In this document: one piece after another, positions 1 to 7,300 of the stretch
How positions within the stretch are numbered: position 1 is the first letter of the stretch
Layout of the letters: each line of letters opens with the position of its first letter
Source of the DNA: Actinomycetes bacterium
Lineage (GTDB): Bacteria > Planctomycetota > Phycisphaerae > JAACET01
NCBI GenBank assembly: GCA_030631725.1
Contig: DAOVKO010000076.1
Coordinates: forward strand, 1 to 9,268
Direction: 5' to 3'
DNA length: 9,268 nt
Notes under the pieces: generated by a model
The model's input: only the letters and a program-made list of their open reading frames with translations
Told to the model about the DNA's origin: nothing
Databases searched by the model: none
Program-made: the position numbers and the translations under genes

Positions 1-150
1 AAGGTCTTGGCCAGGGGTTACAGCGTGACGACAGATGCGGCCTCTGGGGAGCTGATCAGCGATGCAGGGCGGCTTGGCGTGGGGCAGGAGATTCTGACCA
101 GGCTGCATAAGGGGCAGGTGGAAAGTACGGTGAAAAGTACCAGGGGATAA
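1..150 (+). CDS. xseA: Exodeoxyribonuclease VII large subunit, C-terminal end (partial)
   Basis: The window opens inside this gene; only the last 49 codons and the TAA stop are present. The reading frame gives the typical XseA tail: a VLARGYSV segment, then a short strand pair and a final hydrophobic/Lys segment (residues LTRLHKGQVESTV) that resembles the conserved 'G-D-x-L-x-x-x-L-x-x-G-x-x-x-x-x-V' ending of the family. XseA is the catalytic large subunit of exonuclease VII, a cytoplasmic nuclease that degrades single-stranded DNA to short oligonucleotides. The assignment is supported by xseB starting only 8 bases downstream, the usual pairing. The catalytic domain lies outside the window, so its integrity cannot be judged. 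Confidence 0.85.
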   Translation, partial: KVLARGYSVTTDAASGELISDAGRLGVGQEILTRLHKGQVESTVKSTRG

Positions 151-157
151 GAAGGGG
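151..157 (+). promoter_or_regulatory. Probable ribosome binding site of xseB
   Basis: GAAGGGG lies directly after the xseA stop and just before the TTG codon at 159. The spacing is short (1-4 bases depending on which purines pair). No other start codon is in frame between the xseA stop and the conserved SFEQAMGELE core, so this site and the TTG are the only reasonable initiation signals that keep the whole family domain. Confidence 0.5.
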
Positions 158-158
158 T

Positions 159-425
159 TTGGCTGGGGCAAAAAACGAGGAAAAAAGGTCATTCGAACAG
201 GCAATGGGGGAGTTGGAAAAGATAGTTCGAGCCATCGAGAGCGGGGAGGTTCCGCTGGCAGCGGCTCTGGCGCAATACGAGAAGGGGATTGAACTTATAT
301 CGTATTGCCAGAAGGTTCTCAGCCAAGCCGAGCAGAAGATTGCCAAGCTGAGCAAGGGCCTGGACGGGCAGTTGAAGATCGAAGAGGCCCCGAAGCTGAG
401 TGAGCCAGAGGCTGAGGAGGGATGA
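159..425 (+). CDS. xseB: Exodeoxyribonuclease VII small subunit
   Basis: This gene encodes the small, all-helical subunit that assembles in several copies around XseA to form active exonuclease VII. The 88-residue product matches the family in length and pattern: SFEQAMGELEKIV near residue 11, then a Glu-rich turn with ESGEVPL, the YEKGIELISYCQKVL helix and an AEQKI segment, ending in an acidic tail. The start is a TTG. An internal ATG at 204 would remove the conserved SFEQA segment and is unlikely. It lies 8 bases after xseA and 45 bases before ispA, so it is probably co-transcribed with both. No residue that is normally conserved appears to be missing. Confidence 0.93.
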   Translation: MAGAKNEEKRSFEQAMGELEKIVRAIESGEVPLAAALAQYEKGIELISYCQKVLSQAEQKIAKLSKGLDGQLKIEEAPKLSEPEAEEG

Positions 426-470
426 GGTTGACAGGTGGTAATACTTGGTTCCGGCTGAGGCTGTGGTAAA

Positions 471-1409
471 ATGTGCAGCATGTCGAAAGCTCAGCAGGAG
501 AAGGTTTTGTCGGAAGCAGATACACGGGCTAAGAGTGAGTTGGCCGGGCTGGTGGGACCTTACGCCGAGGCGGTGGAGGCCAAGCTGCGGGAGTATCTGG
601 GAAAGGTCCGAGGGCCAGAGCAGCTGGCCGAGGCTATGGGTTATGCGGTGCTGGGGCCTGGCAAACGGATTCGCCCGGCGCTGGTGCTGATGTGCAACGA
701 GGCTTGCGGAGGGCAAAGAGAGGCGGCCCTGACGGCCGGCTGTGCCGTGGAAATGCTGCACGCCTACTCTCTGGTGCACGATGATCTGCCGAGTATGGAC
801 GATGATGATGTGCGCCGGGGGCGAGCTACCTGCCATAAGGTCTATGGCGAAGCGGTGGCGATCCTGGCCGGAGATGCCCTACTGACCGAGGCCTTTGGGA
901 TAATCGCCGAAGAGATCGATTCGGCCGAGTTGGTGAAGAATCTGGTGAAGGAATTGGCCCAGGCGTCCGGGGCGGGCGGTATGGTGGCCGGGCAGGCGGC
1001 TGATATGCTGACGGAGGGAAAGAAAGGCGATGCCCGGATGCTGGAGTACATCCACAGCAATAAGACCGCAAAGCTGATCCGGGCCTGTTGTCGGATGGGA
1101 GCATTGACGGGGGCAGCTAGTAGCGAGGAACTCGAAGCTCTAGGGTCCTACGGCGAAGCAGTGGGAATGGCCTTTCAGGTAATCGATGATCTGCTGGACG
1201 TGGGCGGGGATGCACAGATGCTGGGCAAAGCCGTGGGCAAAGATGATCGAACGGGCAAGTTGACCTACCCGTCGATAGTGGGAGTAAAAGCGGCACGGGA
1301 AAAGGTGCGTTCGCTGGGCGAGACGGCAGCAGCAGCCCTGAGGCCGCTGGGCCGGCGGGGAGAAAAACTAACGGAGTTGGCTGAACTACTGGCCCGGCGA
1401 GTAACGTAA
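471..1409 (+). CDS. ispA: Short-chain polyprenyl diphosphate synthase (farnesyl/geranylgeranyl diphosphate synthase, IspA type)
   Basis: This enzyme condenses DMAPP and IPP head-to-tail to make farnesyl (or geranylgeranyl) diphosphate, the precursor of undecaprenyl phosphate, quinone tails and other isoprenoids, in the cytoplasm. The 312-residue product has the expected landmarks: GKRIRP at residues 64-69; the first Asp-rich motif with the two-residue insertion typical of bacterial enzymes (DDLPSMDDDD, 104-113, followed by VRRG); and the second Asp-rich motif QVIDDLLD at 236-243, followed by a GKDDRTGKLTYPS segment. The Asp residues bind the Mg2+-diphosphate. The start is ATG 471, with a weak GAGG at 457-460; ATG 480 is in frame and possible. 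Product chain length (C15 or C20) cannot be fixed by eye. Neighbouring dxs supplies the same pathway. Confidence 0.93.
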   Translation: MCSMSKAQQEKVLSEADTRAKSELAGLVGPYAEAVEAKLREYLGKVRGPEQLAEAMGYAVLGPGKRIRPALVLMCNEACGGQREAALTAGCAVEMLHAYSLVHDDLPSMDDDDVRRGRATCHKVYGEAVAILAGDALLTEAFGIIAEEIDSAELVKNLVKELAQASGAGGMVAGQAADMLTEGKKGDARMLEYIHSNKTAKLIRACCRMGALTGAASSEELEALGSYGEAVGMAFQVIDDLLDVGGDAQMLGKAVGKDDRTGKLTYPSIVGVKAAREKVRSLGETAAAALRPLGRRGEKLTELAELLARRVT

Positions 1410-1420
1410 TAAAAGAAGGC

Positions 1421-1455
1421 ATGAGGCTTGTCCCGGCGCGCCGGGATGAGGCCTG
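1421..1455. repeat. Perfect 16-base palindrome flanked by ATGAGGCYTG direct repeats
   Basis: The ispA-dxs gap holds TCCCGGCGCGCCGGGA (1431-1446), which equals its own reverse complement. It is flanked by ATGAGGCTTG (1421-1430) and ATGAGGCCTG (1446-1455), a 9-of-10 direct repeat. As RNA the stem can extend outward to 1424/1454 through G-U, U-A and C-G pairs with one bulged G at 1451. No run of T follows, so it does not look like an intrinsic terminator. It may be an intergenic repeat unit, an RNA-processing or stabilising hairpin, or a protein-binding dyad. Which of these applies is unknown. Confidence 0.6.
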
Positions 1456-1496
1456 AGGCAGATCAGAAGCGGAAATACAGAGAATGTTTGGGGCTT

Positions 1497-1504
1497 AAGA
1501 GGAG
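1497..1504 (+). promoter_or_regulatory. Ribosome binding site of dxs
   Basis: AAGAGGAG is a good Shine-Dalgarno sequence. It sits 8 bases before the GTG at 1513 and only 5 before the TTG at 1510. The spacing and the better codon favour GTG 1513 as the real dxs start. Confidence 0.65.
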
Positions 1505-1512
1505 TGTAGTTG

Positions 1513-3477
1513 GTGAGTGATTTGTTGGATCAAATAGATTCACCGGCGGATCTAAATCGCCTGGATAGGGAGCAGTTGGGGCAATTGGCCCAGGAGATGC
1601 GAGCCCTGATCAGCTCGACGGTGGCGAATACGGGTGGTCATCTGGCGAGCAATCTGGGAGTGGTGGAGCTGACGCTGGCCCTGCACTACTGCTTTGATTT
1701 CAGGTACGATCGGCTGCTGTGGGACGTGGGACACCAGTGCTACAGCCATAAACTGCTCACCGGGCGGCGAGGGGAGTTTGCAAGCCTTCGGCAGCAGCAG
1801 GGGCTTAGCGGTTTTCCGGATGCCCGAGAGAGCTCCTACGATGTGTTTACGGTAGGACACGCGGGCACGGCGATAAGCACGGCTGTGGGATTAGCTCTGG
1901 CCAAGCAGTTACGCGGACAGCCGGAAAAAATAGTAGCAGTGGTGGGGGATGCGGGCGTAGCGAACGGGATGAGTTTCGAGGGTTTGAATAACATTCACCT
2001 GGTCAAACGTCAAATGCTGGTGGTGCTGAACGACAACTCCATGGCGATCGACGTGAGCCAAGGTTCGCTGGCGAAGTATTTGTCTCGGATTCGACTGACG
2101 CATACATACGAGGACATGAAACGCACAGCCCAGCATATTCTGGAGCGGTTGCCGGTATTTGGTCAGCCCCTGGTCGAGGCCCTGGAACATGTTCGGCGAG
2201 GTTTGAAGACCACGCTTTGGCCGGGGCAGATATTCGAACCGTTGGGAGTGCGCTACTTCGGCCCGGTGGACGGGCACGATCTGGGGACGCTGACCGAGCT
2301 GCTGAACAGACTCAAGGCGGTCAATGAACCGGTGCTGCTGCACGTGATAACCCGCAAAGGCAAAGGTTTCGAACCGGCCCAGCAGGACCCACGAAGATTT
2401 CACGGGACCGGCCCGTTTCGGCTGGAGACGGGAAAGGCAGTGAGTAAGGTGGCAGGTCAAACTTATACGGAGGCTTTTTCGGAGAGTCTGGTAAAGCTGG
2501 CGAGAAAGGACCAGCGGATCGTGGCTATAACTGCGGCCATGCCGGACGGGACGGGGCTGTGCAAATTTGCCGAGGAGTTTGGCGAACGAACGTTCGACGT
2601 GGGGATCTGCGAAGCCCATGCCGTGGCTATGGCAGCGGGTCTGGCGAAGGAGGGATTTCGGCCGGTGGTGGCGATTTACTCGACTTTTTTGCAGCGGAGC
2701 GTGGATCAGATTTTCCAGGAAGTGGCGTTGCAAAACCTGCCGGTGGTTTTTGCAATCGACCGGGCGGGGCTGGTGGGAGCGGACGGTCCGACGCATCAGG
2801 GCTTTATGGACATCGCTTATCTGCGGCCTCTTCCGGGGATGGTCTGCTGCAGTCCGGCGGATGCTGCGGAGATGGCTCAAGCCCTGGAGTTTGCCCTGAA
2901 GCATAACGCTCCGGTGGCCCTGCGATATCCGCGGAGTACAGTTCCGGAAGGACTACCGAAAGGAGAAAAGTTCGTTCTGGGCAAGAGCCGAGTGATGCGT
3001 CAAGGGAAGGATTTGTTTATAGTGGCCTACGGCAGCTGCGTGGCGGCGAGCATGGAAGCGGCCAAACTGCTGGCGAAGGACGGGATTGAGGCCGGGGTAA
3101 TTAATGCCCGTTTTGCTAAACCACTGGATAAGGCGAGGTTCAAAGAACTTTTGGGAAGTGGCAAGCCGGTGTTGGTGGTTGAAGAACATTCGGTGATCGG
3201 TGGCTTGGCAACGGCGATACAGGAATTAGCGGCAGGGAAGGATATAAGATCGGCAGGGGTGATAAGTGTAGGTTTGCCGGACAGCTTTTTGCCGCACGGC
3301 AGCCGCGAAGAATTGCTGAGCAAAGTGGGGCTGGATGCTGAAGGGATTCGTCAGGCGGGCAGAAAGGCACTGCTGGTCAAGCCGGCAGGCGACGAGACGG
3401 GCGGAGCGAGGTTGGCTCTTCGTGCCCTGAAGGGGATCAAGACCGAAATGGAGAATCGAGAGACGCGGAAGGATTGA
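1513..3477 (+). CDS. dxs: 1-Deoxy-D-xylulose-5-phosphate synthase
   Basis: Dxs is the thiamine-diphosphate enzyme that joins pyruvate and glyceraldehyde 3-phosphate, with loss of CO2, to make 1-deoxyxylulose 5-phosphate, the entry step of the MEP isoprenoid pathway (also feeding thiamine and pyridoxal synthesis). From GTG 1513 the protein has 654 residues, slightly above the usual 620-640. Visible motifs are HQCYSHKLLTGRR (from H74), GHAGTAIS, a metal/ThDP motif at 145-159 ending in a conserved Asn, the NDN at 173-175, YFGPVDGHD, the catalytic-Glu segment ICEAHAV (E367) and DRAGLVGADGPTHQG (416-430). The usual GDG is GDAG here (145-148), so this is a divergent branch. A transketolase C-terminal domain follows. 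TTG 1510 is an alternative start. The stop overlaps the nadK start region. Confidence 0.95.
   Translation: MSDLLDQIDSPADLNRLDREQLGQLAQEMRALISSTVANTGGHLASNLGVVELTLALHYCFDFRYDRLLWDVGHQCYSHKLLTGRRGEFASLRQQQGLSGFPDARESSYDVFTVGHAGTAISTAVGLALAKQLRGQPEKIVAVVGDAGVANGMSFEGLNNIHLVKRQMLVVLNDNSMAIDVSQGSLAKYLSRIRLTHTYEDMKRTAQHILERLPVFGQPLVEALEHVRRGLKTTLWPGQIFEPLGVRYFGPVDGHDLGTLTELLNRLKAVNEPVLLHVITRKGKGFEPAQQDPRRFHGTGPFRLETGKAVSKVAGQTYTEAFSESLVKLARKDQRIVAITAAMPDGTGLCKFAEEFGERTFDVGICEAHAVAMAAGLAKEGFRPVVAIYSTFLQRSVDQIFQEVALQNLPVVFAIDRAGLVGADGPTHQGFMDIAYLRPLPGMVCCSPADAAEMAQALEFALKHNAPVALRYPRSTVPEGLPKGEKFVLGKSRVMRQGKDLFIVAYGSCVAASMEAAKLLAKDGIEAGVINARFAKPLDKARFKELLGSGKPVLVVEEHSVIGGLATAIQELAAGKDIRSAGVISVGLPDSFLPHGSREELLSKVGLDAEGIRQAGRKALLVKPAGDETGGARLALRALKGIKTEMENRETRKD
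3467..3473 (+). promoter_or_regulatory. Ribosome binding site of nadK inside the end of dxs
   Basis: GGAAGGA lies in the last codons of dxs. It is 3 bases from ATG 3477 and 6 bases from ATG 3480, which favours ATG 3480. A TTG at 3474 is too close to the site to be used. Confidence 0.6.
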
Positions 3478-3479
3478 TG

Positions 3480-4322
3480 ATGGCAGCAAAACGGGTACTG
3501 CTTGTAGGGTCAAAACAAAAAACACAGGTTTCGGCTGTGGCGGGCCAGATAAGCGCGTGGCTAACCGAATGCGGGGACCATGTCCAGATGGTTTGGCTGG
3601 AGGATAAACCGAGCAAGGTAGTCCAGGCAGAGCTGGCGGTGGTGCTAGGGGGAGATGGGACGATATTGAATGCGGCCCGGTGGCTGGGGATCAGCGGGGT
3701 GCCGATAGTCGGGGTGAATATCGGCAAGCTGGGTTTTTTGGCGGAGTTTTCGGTGAGTGAGTTGAAGGAGTATTGGCCGGATATATGTGCCCAGCGTTGC
3801 AGGATAGTGGAGCGGATGACACTGGATTGCGAGCTTTGCGGCGGGCCGACGGAGAGTTTCTGCCAGCCGGCAATCAACGATGTGGTTATCACGGCGGGTG
3901 ATCCGTTCCGGATGATCGAGCTGACGATGCAGCTGGGCTCGAGCGAGGCGGGGAGAATAGCGGGTGACGGGCTGATCATAAGTACACCAACGGGGTCGAC
4001 GGCCTACAACATGTCGGCGGGGGGGCCAATCGTGGATCCACAGGTTCAAGCGATAATAGTTACGCCGATATGTGCTCATTCGCTCAACCACAGACCTTTG
4101 GTAGTGAGTCCGGAGCACGAGATAAGTATAATAGCCCAGCGGGTGAATAAAGGTACGTCGATTATATTGGACGGGCAGGTATCCCGTGGATTTGCAGTAG
4201 GCCAAGAGGTGAAAGTGCGACGGGGTAAAGACAACCTGCAAGTGGTGGCCAGCCCAGCCAGGGATCATTGGGGAACTCTGGGGGCCAAGCTGCATTGGGC
4301 TAAGGGGCCGAAATACAGTTAG
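3480..4322 (+). CDS. nadK: NAD kinase
   Basis: NadK phosphorylates NAD at the 2'-hydroxyl of the adenosine ribose, using ATP or polyphosphate, and is the only route to NADP. The product of 280 residues has the family landmarks: LGGDGTILNAARWLG with the GGDG loop at residues 57-60; IPIVGVN-like PIVGVNIGKLGFLAE; NDVVI at 133-137; and the DGLIISTPTGSTAYNMSAGGP core from D163 with PTGSTAY. The C-terminal LVVSPEHEISI and ILDGQ segments also fit. In-frame starts at 3474 (TTG), 3477 (ATG) and 3480 (ATG) are stacked. The spacing to GGAAGGA favours 3480, giving a start 2 bases after the dxs stop, so translation is probably coupled to dxs. The oxidoreductase gene follows after 22 bases. Confidence 0.95.
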   Translation: MAAKRVLLVGSKQKTQVSAVAGQISAWLTECGDHVQMVWLEDKPSKVVQAELAVVLGGDGTILNAARWLGISGVPIVGVNIGKLGFLAEFSVSELKEYWPDICAQRCRIVERMTLDCELCGGPTESFCQPAINDVVITAGDPFRMIELTMQLGSSEAGRIAGDGLIISTPTGSTAYNMSAGGPIVDPQVQAIIVTPICAHSLNHRPLVVSPEHEISIIAQRVNKGTSIILDGQVSRGFAVGQEVKVRRGKDNLQVVASPARDHWGTLGAKLHWAKGPKYS

Positions 4323-4344
4323 TTGCTGTTTACTTGGGGAAGCG

Positions 4345-7300
4345 ATGTCATCGAAGCCGAAAAAAGTTGATCCTCGATTCCTGGAAGAAGAGGGGATCAA
4401 TATATTCAACGGGAACGAGCTTCTGGTCAAGGGGGCCCTGGAGACTCCGGGCGGCGTGCACCTTCTGACGGGGTATCCGGGCTCACCGATAAGCGAATTC
4501 TTCGATGTGCTTACGAGTCTGAAAGGACTGTTGGAGAAGCACGGGATTCGGGCCCAGATATCGAACAATGAGGCCCTGAGCATAGCAGCGGTCAACGGGA
4601 CGGTAATGCTGGGGCTTCGGGGGATGACGGTGTTCAAGAGCGTAGGGCTGCACGTGGCCTCCGATGGGTTGGCCCTGGGTAACCTCGGTGGTGCGGGCGA
4701 GACCGGAGGCGCGGTGGTGGTCGTGGGTGACGATCCCTGGTCGGATTCGACGCAGGTTCCGGCGGACTCGCGGTTTTTGTTTGAGCATCACCGGGTGCCG
4801 GTGCTCGAGCCGAGCACTCCTCAAGAAGTAAAAGATATGGTTGCTGCAGCGTTCGATATTTCCACGAGTTCAAACCTGTACAGCGGTTTTATTATAACCA
4901 CGACGCTGGCAGACGGTGGCAGCACGGTGCAGCTTCGGAAGAACCATTGGCCGACGGTGAACGAGCTTGAACAACTGAGCGTAGAGCCGGAGAAGATACC
5001 TCTTGAGGAGCGGGTGCTGCTTCCGCCTAGAACCTGGCGTCAGGAACTGGCTTTCGAGGAACGTTTTGCCAGGGCGATACAACGAGCACGGGAGCTGGGG
5101 ATAAACCGAATCGATTATCCGGGTTCCGGTCGTTTTCCGATGGGTTTTGTGGCATCTGGGATGGCTTATCAGTATTTGCTGCAGGCGCTGGACGATCTGG
5201 GGCTGGGTGGCAGATTGCCGATTCTGAAGCTGGGGATGAGCTATCCGGTGGATGGTGGACTGGTGGGGGAATTGGCAGGGCGAGTCGATAATCTGGTGGT
5301 AGTGGAAGAACGGCGCAGCTTTGTGGAGCGGCAAATAACCGAGCTGTTCAGCAAGAACCGTCAGAAAGACGGATGGGACAGCTGCGCGGTTTGGGGTAAG
5401 GTTTTTCCGGATGGTCAGGAAGGTTTGCCTTCGGTGCGTGGTCTTCATCCGTCGATAGTGGCTGATCGTCTGGCCAGGCTGGGGTTGAGATTACTGCCGG
5501 AGGAGTTTAGCTACGATCAGGATCGTTTTACGAAACAGTTGCAGACGTTTGCGGAAACGGCGCGGCCAGTCACGCGGATTCCTATTCGTACGCCGACCTT
5601 CTGCCCGGGCTGCCCACACCGGGACAGCGCGTCAATTCTGCTGGAGATAATTGAAGATTTTAAGGATGCGAAGTACATGCAGCGTCGGCACGGCCGGGAC
5701 CCCGTGGGACTGATATGCCACGGGGATACGGGCTGTTATACGCTGCTGATGTTTCCGCCGAACGAGCAGTTGATGCATAACTACTCGGGCATGGGTCTGG
5801 GCGGTGGGACGGGAGCAGGGGTGGACCCGTTTGTGACCAACAAGCAGTTGGTTTTTATGGGGGATTCGACTTTTTTCCATTCGGGCCAAGCGGCAATCTC
5901 CAACTCGCTGTTCGGCAAGCAAGACATCACCTACATCATTCTGGATAACCATACGACGGGGATGACCGGACACCAAACCCACGCGGGGATGGGCAAGGAC
6001 CTGCTGAACAACCCGACGCCAGCACAGGATATAGAGAGTATAATCCGAGCTTTGCTGGAGCCGGACGGGTGTCTGGTAGTGCGAGCGGATCCGCACGATC
6101 GCAAGGGATATCGGCAGATACTGGAAGATGCTCTGCTGCGCGAGGGGGTCAAAGTAATCATAGCCGATCGGGAATGCTCGATTGTGTCGAATCGACGGGT
6201 GAACCGCCAGCGGCAAACAGAAATCGCTAAACGCGGGTATTTGCGTAAGCGTAGCTACACAAATATTACCGAAGAAGTTTGTGAGTATTGCTTGCGGTGC
6301 ACGAGCCTGACGTCGTGTCCGGGGTTTTCAATCTCCCAAACGGACTACGGCCCGAAGATGCAGACGGACCTGTCCTGGTGCGTGGGGGAAGGTACGTGTG
6401 AGCAGATCGGGGCCTGCCCGGCAGTGGAAGAACTGACGGTGATTCGCAAGAAACCTTTCCAGATGCGTTCGGCGGAACTGCACCTGGAGAAGTTTCCGGC
6501 TCCAGAAGTGTGCGAGGAAAACGAAGTCTGGCGGGCTCACATTGCCGGCGTGGGGGGAATGGGTATCGGAGTGGCTACCAGCATCCTGGTGCGGGCGGGG
6601 TTCAAGCAGGGCTATGGGGTATTGTTTGCCGATAAGAAGGGCATGGCCATCCGTAACGGGGGTGTGTATTCGCAGATTGTTTTCGCGCCGGCGGACAAGG
6701 CTTCGCAGATTATCCCCTACGGCAAGGCAGACCTGCTGCTGGGCATAGATATGCTCGAGGCCGGCAGAGCTATCGACCCGAAGCTGCCGTTTAGAGTGTG
6801 CAGCCCGGAACGGACTGCAACAGTGCTGAATACCGAACTGGCCCCAACGACGAATATGCTGCTGGGTGAGGAAGAGTTCCAAGCAGACGAACTACTCAAA
6901 GATATAGCCGCCCGCAGCAAGGGCGAGAATTTTCTGGCTATCAACGTTACGAAGCTCTGCGAACGCCTGCTGGCTACGAAGCTGCACATGAATATGGCCT
7001 TGCTGGGGGCAGCTTTTCAGAAGGGTTTTATCCCAGTCAGCGAGGAGAACATGCGCTGGGCGATCCAGCACACAATCAGGAGGAATTTCCGTAAGAACTT
7101 GCGTGCATTCAACTTAGGTCGCAAATTAGTGGCCCGTCCCGAGGTCTTCTCCAAACCGGCAGAACCAAGTACGCTGGCTCGGGCAGTGCGAGAACGAGCA
7201 GTAATACTTGAGCGAACTCGCTGGGGCGGGCGAGGCCTGTCGAGGGCTTATAAGTTGCGCTGTTTCAGGACGTTACGTAATTGCAGAGGACTTGACAAAC

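Noticed and set aside
428..433. TTGACA, a perfect -35 box, in the xseB-ispA gap
   Set aside because: No -10-like hexamer occurs 16-18 bases downstream (the region reads CCGGCT/TCCGGC). The nearest AT-rich TAAAAT at 467-472 is 33 bases away and overlaps the ispA start codon.
1431..1446. Palindrome as an intrinsic terminator of ispA
   Set aside because: The stem is strong but the bases after it (TGAGGCCTGAGGCAGATC) contain no T-run, and the dxs ribosome site follows closely in the same direction.
1909..2904. 331-codon open frame on the minus strand inside dxs
   Set aside because: It is fully antisense to a clear Dxs, has a His/Arg/Gln-rich product with no recognisable motif, and is explained by the strong G bias of the coding strand.
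3645..4637. 330-codon open frame on the minus strand across nadK and the oxidoreductase start
   Set aside because: It is antisense to two well-supported genes, and its product is low-complexity, rich in Arg, Pro and Ser, with no family resemblance.
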